A stretch of DNA of 64,000 nucleotides from Planctomycetes bacterium MalM25 (lineage in GTDB: Bacteria; Planctomycetota; Planctomycetia; Pirellulales; Lacipirellulaceae): contig CP036424.1 of NCBI GenBank assembly GCA_007745835.1, forward strand, positions 1,635,001-1,699,000, in the 5' to 3' direction. Below, in pieces: positions 54,190-62,270 of this stretch. Both the position numbers and the translations under genes were made by a program. Each line of letters starts with the position of its first letter. Positions within the stretch are counted from its first letter, which is position 1. A model generated the notes under the pieces. The model was given only the letters and a program-made list of their open reading frames with translations, was not told the DNA's origin and did not search any database.

Positions 54190-55953
54190 GTGTCGGGAGA
54201 AGCCTTCGAGAACGCGGAGACCATCGCCGCCCCGCTAGCGGGTTTGAGCGGCTCCCAGGGGACCGCGCTGGATAGCGCGACCCGGGGTTCCGGCTCGCGC
54301 AGTTCTCGGATCGGCGCCGCCGCCCGGGGCTTGGTGAACTTGGTCGAGGGGAGCTCCCCGCACCTCACCAGCGAAACCCGAGATGTCCTCCGCCAGCGTC
54401 TACGGATCGCGGCTCTGATCTTTTTCGCGGCTTTCACGGCGTTCTGGGTGCGCGACCTGATCTTCGAGCCGCCCCGGTTCGAGTTCACCGACGCGACTCA
54501 CACGCAGTCCGTCCGCGGCGAAGCGGGCCTCATCAACTGGATGCGGCTCGGGATTATCGCCTTCCTGGGCGGCGTCGCGGCCTGGTTGTACCGGAGCCGC
54601 GAGACCTCGATCACCGCTTTGCGGCTGACCGAGTACGCGATCTTCGGCGCGATGCTGGTCTTCTTCATCGCCATCACGCACTTCAAGTTCGAGGTGGCGA
54701 CCTGGCTCGAGGAGGGCCAGCACCTGCCGACCATCACGCCGCCCTGGATGCTGCTGATGTTCACCTACGCGATGTTCATCCCGAATTCGTGGCAGCGCTC
54801 GCTCTGGTTGCTCGTGCCGGCGACGCTGATCCCGATCGGGCAGCTCCTGTTCCAGCAAGCCAGCTGCCCCCGTTTCCAAGTGTGCCTTAGTCACCAGGGG
54901 AACACGAGCTACGTGACCGAGCAGACGCTCGCGTTGCTGCTCACTTTCGGGGTGGCGGTCGTTGGCGTGAAGACGATCAACTCACTCCGCAAGCAGGCCT
55001 TCGCGGCGAAGCAGCTCGGGCAGTACCGCCTGAAGAACAAGCTCGGCGCAGGCGGGATGGGCGAGGTCTACCTGGCCGAGCACCAGATGATGAAACGCCC
55101 CTGCGCGGTCAAGGTGATCCGCCCCGAGAAGGCGGGCGACCCGCGCACGCTCGCCCGTTTCGAGCGCGAGGTCCGCTCGACGGCGAAGCTGTCGCACTGG
55201 AACTCGATCGACATCTACGACTTCGGCCGCACCGATGACGGAACCTTCTACTACGCCATGGAGTACCTTCCCGGCCACAACGTGGGCGAGCTGGTCGAGC
55301 AGGGGGGGGCGCTCCCGCCGGCGCGCGTCATTTACCTGATGGACCAGGTCTGTCGCGCCCTGACCGAGGCCCACGGCATCGGCCTCGTGCACCGCGACAT
55401 CAAGCCGGCGAACCTGTTCTGCGCGTACCGGGGGGGCGAGTTCGACGTGGCGAAGCTGCTCGACTTCGGCCTCGCGAAGCCGACGATCGACGGAGCCACC
55501 GCCACGCAGGACGTCGCCCTGACCGCCGAGGGAGCGATCACCGGCTCGCCCCTCTTCATGTCGCCCGAGCAGGCGACCGGTGAGCACGAGGCCGACATCC
55601 GCAGCGACATCTACTCGCTCGGCTGTGTGCTGTACTACCTGCTGACCGGCAAGACGCCCTTCCCGTACACCCAGGCGGTGAAGGTGATCATCGCCCACGC
55701 TTCGGAGGATGTAACGCCCCTCCGCGAGCACAACCCGATGCTGCCGATCGAGCTGGAAGAGATCGTGCAGCGATGCCTCGAGAAGGACCCCGAGGACCGT
55801 TTTCAATCGGCCGACGAGCTCCGCGTCGCGCTGCAGGACGTGCCGCTCGACGACGAGTGGACCTCCGAGCGCGCCGCCGAGTGGTGGAACTGCAACGGCT
55901 GCCCCGAACGCAAGGCGATGGCCGCCGAGGCGATCGAGGCCGCGGCGGTTTAG
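54190..55953 (+). CDS. Ser/Thr protein kinase with N-terminal membrane domain
   Basis: 587 residues from GTG 54190, chosen because AAGGAG lies 9 bases upstream; an earlier GTG (54049) lacks an SD and would add 47 low-complexity residues. Six hydrophobic helices (about 69-260), then a Hanks-type kinase domain: GAGGMGEVYLA (285), AVKVI Lys, HRDIKPANL (401), DFGLAKP (425) and SPEQATG. The tail WWNCNGCPERK has a CxxC. Unlike PknB, the membrane part comes first and no sensor domain follows. It probably signals from the membrane; the substrate is unknown. Confidence 0.88.
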   Translation: MSGEAFENAETIAAPLAGLSGSQGTALDSATRGSGSRSSRIGAAARGLVNLVEGSSPHLTSETRDVLRQRLRIAALIFFAAFTAFWVRDLIFEPPRFEFTDATHTQSVRGEAGLINWMRLGIIAFLGGVAAWLYRSRETSITALRLTEYAIFGAMLVFFIAITHFKFEVATWLEEGQHLPTITPPWMLLMFTYAMFIPNSWQRSLWLLVPATLIPIGQLLFQQASCPRFQVCLSHQGNTSYVTEQTLALLLTFGVAVVGVKTINSLRKQAFAAKQLGQYRLKNKLGAGGMGEVYLAEHQMMKRPCAVKVIRPEKAGDPRTLARFEREVRSTAKLSHWNSIDIYDFGRTDDGTFYYAMEYLPGHNVGELVEQGGALPPARVIYLMDQVCRALTEAHGIGLVHRDIKPANLFCAYRGGEFDVAKLLDFGLAKPTIDGATATQDVALTAEGAITGSPLFMSPEQATGEHEADIRSDIYSLGCVLYYLLTGKTPFPYTQAVKVIIAHASEDVTPLREHNPMLPIELEEIVQRCLEKDPEDRFQSADELRVALQDVPLDDEWTSERAAEWWNCNGCPERKAMAAEAIEAAAV

Positions 55954-56008
55954 GCCATCGACACGGGTTCTTCTCTCGTCTCTCCCCCCTTCCGCCGAGA
56001 CCGATTCG

Positions 56009-56854
56009 ATGTCCCCCCTCGTGCTCGAAGCGTTGTTCCTCGCCGCGGTCGCCAACCCGGCGGCGCCCGCTACCACCGAGACGCTCCTCGACTCGGTGGT
56101 CGGATCCCGCATCAAGCGGGCGGCTTTTGAGGTGACGCCGAGCGCCACGCTCGCCACGACCGACGCCGCCTACCGTTTCCAAGACCGCCTCGCCGCGGCG
56201 GAGACTCCCCGGCTTGGCCCGGTGGTCGGCTACAAGGTCGGCTACGCGAGCAAGGCCGCCCAGCAGCAGTTCGGCATGGACCAGCCGGCGCGGGGGCCGC
56301 TCTTCCTCTCGCAGGCGATCGTCTCCGGGTCGAAACGCCAGGCGGGCGAGTTCCGCGAGATCATGCTCGAGACCGAGATCGCCTTTACCCTCGCCACGGC
56401 CGTCACGCCGGACGAGGTCCCGGCGACGGTCGACGAGCTGCGGCCCTACGTGCGCTCGGTGCACGCCGCCCTCGACGCGAGCGACTACCGTTTCAACGCC
56501 GACGCCAAGCCCGCGCCCATCGACATGATCGCCACCGGTCTGGGCGCCCACCGCTACGTGCTCGGCCGCGGCGTGCCGCCCCAGCGGGTCGACACCCAAT
56601 CGCTGCGGCTGCTCCTGTACCGCGACGGCGAGCTGGTCCGCGACAGCCCCGCCACGGAGGTGATGGGAGACCCGTGGAACTCCTTGCTCTGGCTCGTGCG
56701 GGACGTCACCTCCCGCGGCGGGAGTCTGCCGGCGGGGGCGATCGTCCTGACCGGCACGGCCGATAAGGCCTGGAAGGTCACCGGCGATGAGGTCCGTGGC
56801 GAGTACGTCGGCGATTGCGGCCCCCTGGGAAAGGTCCGGCTCAACCTGCGGTGA
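56009..56854 (+). CDS. 2-keto-4-pentenoate hydratase family protein
   Basis: 281 residues, fumarylacetoacetate-hydrolase fold (MhpD type). LETEIAFTL gives the metal-binding ExE, and VVGYKVGYAS, SVHAALDASDY and GDPWNSLLWLV match family segments. Known members hydrate 2-hydroxypentadienoate in aromatic degradation; here it stands alone before leuC, so the substrate is open. The leader (55968-56008) is pyrimidine-rich with no SD. Confidence 0.75.
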   Translation: MSPLVLEALFLAAVANPAAPATTETLLDSVVGSRIKRAAFEVTPSATLATTDAAYRFQDRLAAAETPRLGPVVGYKVGYASKAAQQQFGMDQPARGPLFLSQAIVSGSKRQAGEFREIMLETEIAFTLATAVTPDEVPATVDELRPYVRSVHAALDASDYRFNADAKPAPIDMIATGLGAHRYVLGRGVPPQRVDTQSLRLLLYRDGELVRDSPATEVMGDPWNSLLWLVRDVTSRGGSLPAGAIVLTGTADKAWKVTGDEVRGEYVGDCGPLGKVRLNLR

Positions 56855-56958
56855 GCCCCGCCCCGCGGGCTTAGGAACTACCAGCGGGCGAACCGGCGCC
56901 GTAAACTACGGGTCTGTCCCCTGGTTCCTGACCGCTACCGACTACCCCGCCGCAGGCG

Positions 56959-58371
56959 ATGACCGCTCCCCGCACGCTGTTCGAGAAGATCTGGGACAAC
57001 CACGTTGTCCACGCCGAAGAGGGCCGCTCGACGATCCTCTACATCGATCTGCAGCTGGTTCACGAAGTGACCAGCGCCCAGGCGTTCGAGGGGCTGCGCC
57101 TCGCCGGCCGCCGGGTCCGCCAGCCCGCCCGCACGGTCGCCACGGCGGACCACAACGTGCCGACGACCGATCGCAGCCTGCCGATCCTCGACCCGATCAG
57201 CAAGACCCAGATCGAGACCCTCGAGAAGAACTGCGCGGAGTTCGGCGTGCAGTACTACGGCCTGGGGCATCAGAACCAAGGGGTCGTCCACGTGATGGGC
57301 CCCGAGCTCGGTTACACGCAGCCCGGCATGACGATCGTGTGCGGCGACAGCCACACGAGCACGCACGGCGCGTTCGGCGCGCTGGCGTTCGGCATCGGCA
57401 CCAGCGAGGTCGAGCACGTCCTCGCCACGCAGACGCTGTTGCAATCGAAGCCGAAGACCTTGGAGCTGCGCGTCGATGGCGAGCTCGGTCCGGGTGTCAC
57501 GGCCAAGGACATGGTCCTCTACCTCATCGGCCAGCTCACCACCGCCGGCGGTACGGGTTACTGCATCGAGTACACGGGCGACGTCGTCCGCGGGCTGTCG
57601 ATGGAGGGCCGCATGACCGTTTGCAACATGTCGATCGAGGCGGGCGCCCGCGCCGGTATGATCGCCCCGGACGAGACGACCTTCGCGTACGTGAAAGGCA
57701 AGAAACACGCCCCCAGCGGCGCCGACTGGGACGCGGCCGTCGCCGCGTGGAAGCAGCTGCCGACCGACCCGGGCGCCACTTACGATAAGTCGCTCGTTTT
57801 CGACGCGGCCGACATCGCCCCGCAGGTCAGCTGGGGCACGAACCCGGGCCAGGTGGTGAGCGTCAACGCGAAGGCGCCCAACCCGAGCGACTTCAGCGAC
57901 CCGACCGAGCAGAAGACCACCGCCGCCGCCCTCGAGTACATGGACATCGCGGCGGGCACGCCGATCACCGAGCTGGCGATCGACCGGGTCTTCATCGGCA
58001 GTTGTACAAACGGCCGCATTGAGGACCTCCGCGCCGCGGCGGCGGTCGCGAAGGGCCATAAAGTCGCGGGCCGCGTGAACGCGATGGTCGTGCCGGGCTC
58101 GGGCGTCGTGAAGCAGCAGGCCGAGGAGGAGGGCCTCGACGCGATCTTCAAGGAGGCCGGCTTCGAGTGGCGCGAGGCGGGCTGCAGCATGTGCCTCGCG
58201 ATGAACCCCGACAAGCTCGAACCGGGCGAGCGCTGCGCCTCCACGAGCAACCGCAACTTCGAGGGCCGCCAAGGCCGCGGCGGCCGCACCCACCTAGTCA
58301 GCCCCGCGATGGCCGCGGCAGCCGCGTGTGCCGGGCACTTCGTTGACGTGCGTGATTGGGGAGGTGGCTGA
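56959..58371 (+). CDS. leuC: 3-isopropylmalate dehydratase, large subunit
   Basis: 470 residues. With LeuD it isomerises 2- to 3-isopropylmalate in leucine synthesis. Aconitase-family features: [38 protein letters not shown] with the first cluster Cys, and [12 protein letters not shown] with the C-x-x-C pair, then [12 protein letters not shown]. Length and order fit LeuC. Its stop TGA overlaps the retropepsin ATG by one base. Confidence 0.97.
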   Translation: MTAPRTLFEKIWDNHVVHAEEGRSTILYIDLQLVHEVTSAQAFEGLRLAGRRVRQPARTVATADHNVPTTDRSLPILDPISKTQIETLEKNCAEFGVQYYGLGHQNQGVVHVMGPELGYTQPGMTIVCGDSHTSTHGAFGALAFGIGTSEVEHVLATQTLLQSKPKTLELRVDGELGPGVTAKDMVLYLIGQLTTAGGTGYCIEYTGDVVRGLSMEGRMTVCNMSIEAGARAGMIAPDETTFAYVKGKKHAPSGADWDAAVAAWKQLPTDPGATYDKSLVFDAADIAPQVSWGTNPGQVVSVNAKAPNPSDFSDPTEQKTTAAALEYMDIAAGTPITELAIDRVFIGSCTNGRIEDLRAAAAVAKGHKVAGRVNAMVVPGSGVVKQQAEEEGLDAIFKEAGFEWREAGCSMCLAMNPDKLEPGERCASTSNRNFEGRQGRGGRTHLVSPAMAAAAACAGHFVDVRDWGGG

Positions 58372-58757
58372 TGGGCCGGATCGTTACGCAAGTCGCAGTT
58401 GAAAATTTCGCCTTCCCTGACCAACGCGTGGAGTTCGCCGCGATGGTGGACACGGGTGCCTCGCACCTCACCCTACCGCAGGCTTGGAAGGAGAAACTCG
58501 GCGACTACCCAATTAACCGCGAAGAGACGCTCTACATGGCGGATCAGTCCACAGTTGTCGGGCAGGTCTGTGGGCCAGTGAAGATCGAGATCGAGGGCTT
58601 CGAGCCAATCGCCTCCGAGGTGCTGTTTATCGACATGTCCCCGGCAGAAGGCAGCTACGAGCCTCTACTGGGCTATATCCCCTTGGAGCAATCGAAAGCG
58701 GCTGTCGATATGCTGGGCCACCGACTCGTACCGGTGAAGCACCTGGACCTGAAGTAG
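58371..58757 (+). CDS. Retropepsin-like aspartyl protease
   Basis: 128 residues between leuC and leuD, starting in TGATG with the leuC stop. [14 protein letters not shown] is the aspartyl-protease DTGA motif; [24 protein letters not shown] is the expected strand pair. A single domain of this size would act as a homodimer. Composition looks less GC-rich than leuC. Small clan-AA proteases are often host-independent, so its link to leucine synthesis is uncertain. Confidence 0.72.
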   Translation: MGRIVTQVAVENFAFPDQRVEFAAMVDTGASHLTLPQAWKEKLGDYPINREETLYMADQSTVVGQVCGPVKIEIEGFEPIASEVLFIDMSPAEGSYEPLLGYIPLEQSKAAVDMLGHRLVPVKHLDLK

Positions 58758-58800
58758 TCTGCTGGCCATTCCCCCTTCCGCCTTCCCACTTCCCCCTTCG

Positions 58801-59418
58801 ATGACCCCCTTCACCACCCACACCGGCCTCGTCGTCGCCATGGACCGGGCGAACGTCGACACCGACCAGATCATCCCCAAGCAGTTCCTCAAGCGGATCG
58901 AGCGGACCGGCTTCGGCGAGTTCCTCTTCTGGGACTGGCGGAAGGACGCGGACGGCGTCGAGAACCCCGACTTCGAGCTCAACAAGCCCGAGGCCCAGGG
59001 CGCCAGCGTGCTGCTCGCCCGCCGCAACTTCGGCTCCGGCTCCAGCCGCGAGCACGCCCCCTGGGCGCTGGAGGACTACGGCTTCCGGGTGATCGTCGCG
59101 CCGAGCTACGCCGACATCTTCTACAACAACTGCTTCAAGAACGGCATGCTGCCGATCGTCCTCAGTGAGGAGCAGGTCGAGGAGCTGTTCCAGCGGGCCG
59201 CGAAGCACGCGTCGGACGAGGGGGGCTACCGGCTCACGGCCGATCTGGAGAACCTCAAGCTGACCGACTCGGACGGCTTCGAGGCGGCGATCGAGGTCGA
59301 TCCGTTCCGCCGGCACTGCCTGCTCAACGGGCTGGACGACATCGGCCTGACGCTGGAGCACGAGGCCAAGATCTCCGCGTTCGAGGCCCGGCATGCCCAT
59401 GTCGCCCCCAGCGCGTGA
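58801..59418 (+). CDS. leuD: 3-isopropylmalate dehydratase, small subunit
   Basis: 205 residues. The LeuD swivel domain: [35 protein letters not shown] and the C-terminal hydrophobic core. Partner of LeuC despite the gene between them. No SD; the ATG follows a 32-base pyrimidine tract. Its end overlaps the next gene's start. Confidence 0.97.
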   Translation: MTPFTTHTGLVVAMDRANVDTDQIIPKQFLKRIERTGFGEFLFWDWRKDADGVENPDFELNKPEAQGASVLLARRNFGSGSSREHAPWALEDYGFRVIVAPSYADIFYNNCFKNGMLPIVLSEEQVEELFQRAAKHASDEGGYRLTADLENLKLTDSDGFEAAIEVDPFRRHCLLNGLDDIGLTLEHEAKISAFEARHAHVAPSA

Positions 59419-60259
59419 GCCGGCCCTCGCGGCCGCGCTGCTCACGGCCTGCGCCCTGCTCGCCGGCGCGGCGGAGCCGGTCCTGCTGGCCGACGGTTTG
59501 CGCGGCGCCAGCGCCCTCGCCGCCACGCCGAACGACGCGGGCGGGCTCCGTGTGCTGGTCGCCGAATCGGAGGCCCAACGGCTGACCGAGATCGTCCTGC
59601 TCGGCGAGGCCCTGCTGTCGCGTGACGATGTCGGCTCACTCCCCGACGCCGGCGTGACGGGCCTCAAGCTCGTGGGCGAGCGTTGCCTCGTGCTGACCGA
59701 CGCGGGCGTCACGAGCGTGTCGCTTGAGGAATGGCTCGACGAGCCCAAAGCCCCCGCGGGCGAGGCGGTCGCCGGCCCGCCCGTGAGCAACTCCCGTTGG
59801 CTCTTCGCCCCCGGCGAGGACGCTCTGCTCCGCGGTCGGCTCGCGTTGGGCCGGGTGACCCGGCTGAGGCGGATCGACCGGCCCGACGGGGCGCCCCTCG
59901 CGATCGCGCTGTCGCCGGAGGGCTATCTCGTTTCAATCGTCTCGAAGGAAGAAGCCCACCGGATCGTCTTTCACGATCCCGAACGGCCCGAGCGCGAGGG
60001 CGCCGGTTACCCGTTGGACGGGCTGACCACCCCGCGAGCGATCGCCTACGTTGGCCCGCCGCAGGGCGCTTCGTTGCTGGCAATCGATAGCGAAGGGGGT
60101 TGGCGGCGGGTTATCAGCCGGTCGACCGACACGGGCACACGCGCGGTTGCGGAACCGATCGATGGGCCCGAGGGCGCCGTCGCGTTCTGGCCCACCCCCA
60201 CGGGCTCGCTCTTGGTGCTCACGGCGGAGCGGCTCTCTCTCTGGCGCCCCGACCTGTAG
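59393..60259 (+). CDS. Secreted beta-propeller-like hypothetical
   Basis: 288 residues; starts at ATG 59393 or 59399, overlapping leuD. Signal peptide ([17 protein letters not shown]), then repeated beta segments such as [16 protein letters not shown] and [18 protein letters not shown] that suggest a propeller. No family recognised; coupling to leuD may be only translational. Confidence 0.6.
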   Translation: MPMSPPAREPALAAALLTACALLAGAAEPVLLADGLRGASALAATPNDAGGLRVLVAESEAQRLTEIVLLGEALLSRDDVGSLPDAGVTGLKLVGERCLVLTDAGVTSVSLEEWLDEPKAPAGEAVAGPPVSNSRWLFAPGEDALLRGRLALGRVTRLRRIDRPDGAPLAIALSPEGYLVSIVSKEEAHRIVFHDPERPEREGAGYPLDGLTTPRAIAYVGPPQGASLLAIDSEGGWRRVISRSTDTGTRAVAEPIDGPEGAVAFWPTPTGSLLVLTAERLSLWRPDL

Positions 60260-60290
60260 CGGACCCTCTGGAACCCAAAAGGAACACGAC

Positions 60291-60611
60291 ATGGCTTCCC
60301 GACGCGAGAAGATCGAGGCGATGCTCGCCGACGACCCGGGCGACACGTTCCTGCGTTACAGCCTCGCGATGGAACTCGACAAGGAGGGCGACCACGGCGC
60401 CAGCCTCGCGCGGCTGGACGAACTGACGAAGGACGCCACGCCCTACGTGCCCGCGTTCTTCATGGCCGCCCAGCAGCTGGCCCGGCTCGACCGCGTGAAC
60501 GAGTCCCGTGCGTACCTCCGCGACGGCATCGAGCAAGCCCGCGCCCAAGGCGACGCCCATGCCGCCGGGGAGATGAGCGAGTTTCTCGCCTCGCTGGGTT
60601 TGGAGGCGTAA
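60291..60611 (+). CDS. Small TPR-like protein
   Basis: 106 residues with an SD (AAAAGGA). Two to three tetratricopeptide-like helical pairs: PGDTFLRYSLAMELDKEGDHGASLARLDEL and [24 protein letters not shown]. Probably a protein-interaction adaptor; partner unknown. It sits after the propeller-like protein with a 31-base gap. Confidence 0.7.
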   Translation: MASRREKIEAMLADDPGDTFLRYSLAMELDKEGDHGASLARLDELTKDATPYVPAFFMAAQQLARLDRVNESRAYLRDGIEQARAQGDAHAAGEMSEFLASLGLEA

Positions 60612-60621
60612 CCGATAGCAA

Positions 60622-61068
60622 GTGGCTATGAAGAAGCTACTGAAGGCGTGGCCGTTCATGGCGCTGTTAGCGCTCATGCTCGCTAGATCATGGTTATCCA
60701 GTGATCCTGGCAGCAATGACGCTTTCTGCGAGCAGGTCCTCAACGAGGGGGCGTCGGCAGAGGCAAGAGAGTGGTTTCAAACAGGCGACAAGGCCGGAGA
60801 GGTGCGTACGATCTATGAGTTCAACAACGAGATGACCCGAGAGATCATCGATGAACTCTACGAGCTTGGCGCGATGACCGTAACCGCGGCCGATATCGAC
60901 GCCGAGCCCGGCGTCTACGCATCGACCGATGTGCTCATCGTCACACTCCCTGAAGACTCGGCATCCCGCAGAAAGCTCTTCCGTTACGAGAGCCGGCAAT
61001 CGTCGTTCCTTGGACTCGGCGGCATGTGGGATCGGGGACAGAAGTATCTGTTTTTATGGTGGGACTGA
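60622..61068 (+). CDS. Hypothetical small membrane-anchored protein
   Basis: 148 residues from GTG 60622 or ATG 60628. N-terminal hydrophobic anchor (WPFMALLALMLARSWL), then a soluble part (REIIDELYELGAMTVTAADIDAE) ending GQKYLFLWWD. It looks less GC-rich than its neighbours. No family recognised. Confidence 0.55.
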   Translation: MAMKKLLKAWPFMALLALMLARSWLSSDPGSNDAFCEQVLNEGASAEAREWFQTGDKAGEVRTIYEFNNEMTREIIDELYELGAMTVTAADIDAEPGVYASTDVLIVTLPEDSASRRKLFRYESRQSSFLGLGGMWDRGQKYLFLWWD

Positions 61069-61093
61069 GCGATCTCAGTGAGCCGTCTCGCCG

Positions 61094-62230
61094 ATGGGGG
61101 ACGCCGCGACCGAGTACGATGACGACATGACGCCCGACGAGTTCCGCCGCCGAAACCCCGACTGCTTCTTCCTCGCCTGCGACGAGCGGGAGGCGTTGGG
61201 GGCGTACCTGGTCCGGCTCGGCGTGATCGGCGAGGGGGAACACCTCCGCTCCGTGGCTCCCGCCGGGGCGGGGAACATGAACCTCACGCTGCGCGTCGTC
61301 ACCAACGAGCGGTCGCTGATCGTCAAGCAGTCGCGGCCCTGGGTCGAGCGCTACCCGTCGATCGCGGCGCCGTGGGACCGGGTGCTGGGAGAGGCGCGGT
61401 TTTACCGAATCACGTCCGAGCACCCGGCGGTCGCCACCCGTATGCCGGGGCTGTTTGCGGTGGGTGCGGAGTCGCGGGTCCTTGTTCTCGAAGACCTGGG
61501 TGAGTCGAGCGACTACACCAGCCTCTACCAGGGCAAAGCCTTGCTGCCTGATCAGGCATCGACGCTCGCCGGCTGGTTATCGGAGCTGCACGCAATCGAC
61601 TTCGAGCCCGAGGTGCGAGAGACTCTGCCCAACCTGGAGATGCGTCAACTTAATCACGAGCACATCTTCCGTTTCCCATTCGATCGGGAGAATGGGCTCG
61701 ATATCGAGGCGATCACCCCCGGTTTGAGCCGCCTGCGTGACGAGTTGGCGACAAGCAAGCGATTGGTCCGCCGCGTGCAGGAGCTGGGGGAGATCTACCT
61801 GAGCCCCGGTCCCAGGCTGATCCACGGCGATTTCTTTCCCGGCAGTTGGCTAGCGGCGGACGAGGGGCCAGCCGTGATCGACCCGGAGTTCGCCTTCTTC
61901 GGTCCGCCCGAGTTCGATATGGGGGTCTTCTTGGCTCACCTGTTTCTCGCCAATCAGGAAGAGGCCACAGGGCAGGCCACGATCAAGGGCTACAAGCCAC
62001 CACCCGGGTTCGACCACCGAATGGCCTTTGCGTTTTGCGGAGTCGAGATCATGCGACGGCTGCTGGGAGTGGCTCAGTTGCCGATCAACCTCACCTTGGA
62101 TGAAAAGCGTCGGCACTTACTGTTTTGCCGCGATGAGCTGCTCAACGAGAATTCGACACTGATGCAGTCGTTCAGGTTTAAGCCGCCAGAACCCCCGGTG
62201 ACTCTTCTAAGGGCGTCCGACGCCTTCTGA
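61094..62230 (+). CDS. Phosphotransferase, methylthioribose-kinase-like
   Basis: 378 residues; ATG 61094 or 61127 are both possible. APH/MtnK fold: APAGAGNMNLTLRV (nucleotide loop), SLIVKQSRPWVERYP with the ATP Lys, LIHGDFFPGSWL (HGD catalytic loop) and VIDPEFAFFGPPEFDMGVF (metal motif DPEF) are very close to MtnK, which phosphorylates 5-methylthioribose in methionine salvage. No other salvage gene is near, so the substrate is inferred. Confidence 0.75.
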   Translation: MGDAATEYDDDMTPDEFRRRNPDCFFLACDEREALGAYLVRLGVIGEGEHLRSVAPAGAGNMNLTLRVVTNERSLIVKQSRPWVERYPSIAAPWDRVLGEARFYRITSEHPAVATRMPGLFAVGAESRVLVLEDLGESSDYTSLYQGKALLPDQASTLAGWLSELHAIDFEPEVRETLPNLEMRQLNHEHIFRFPFDRENGLDIEAITPGLSRLRDELATSKRLVRRVQELGEIYLSPGPRLIHGDFFPGSWLAADEGPAVIDPEFAFFGPPEFDMGVFLAHLFLANQEEATGQATIKGYKPPPGFDHRMAFAFCGVEIMRRLLGVAQLPINLTLDEKRRHLLFCRDELLNENSTLMQSFRFKPPEPPVTLLRASDAF

Positions 62231-62270
62231 ATGAAGACAGGCGACGGTGTGTGGCAAACGACGAGCGGGT

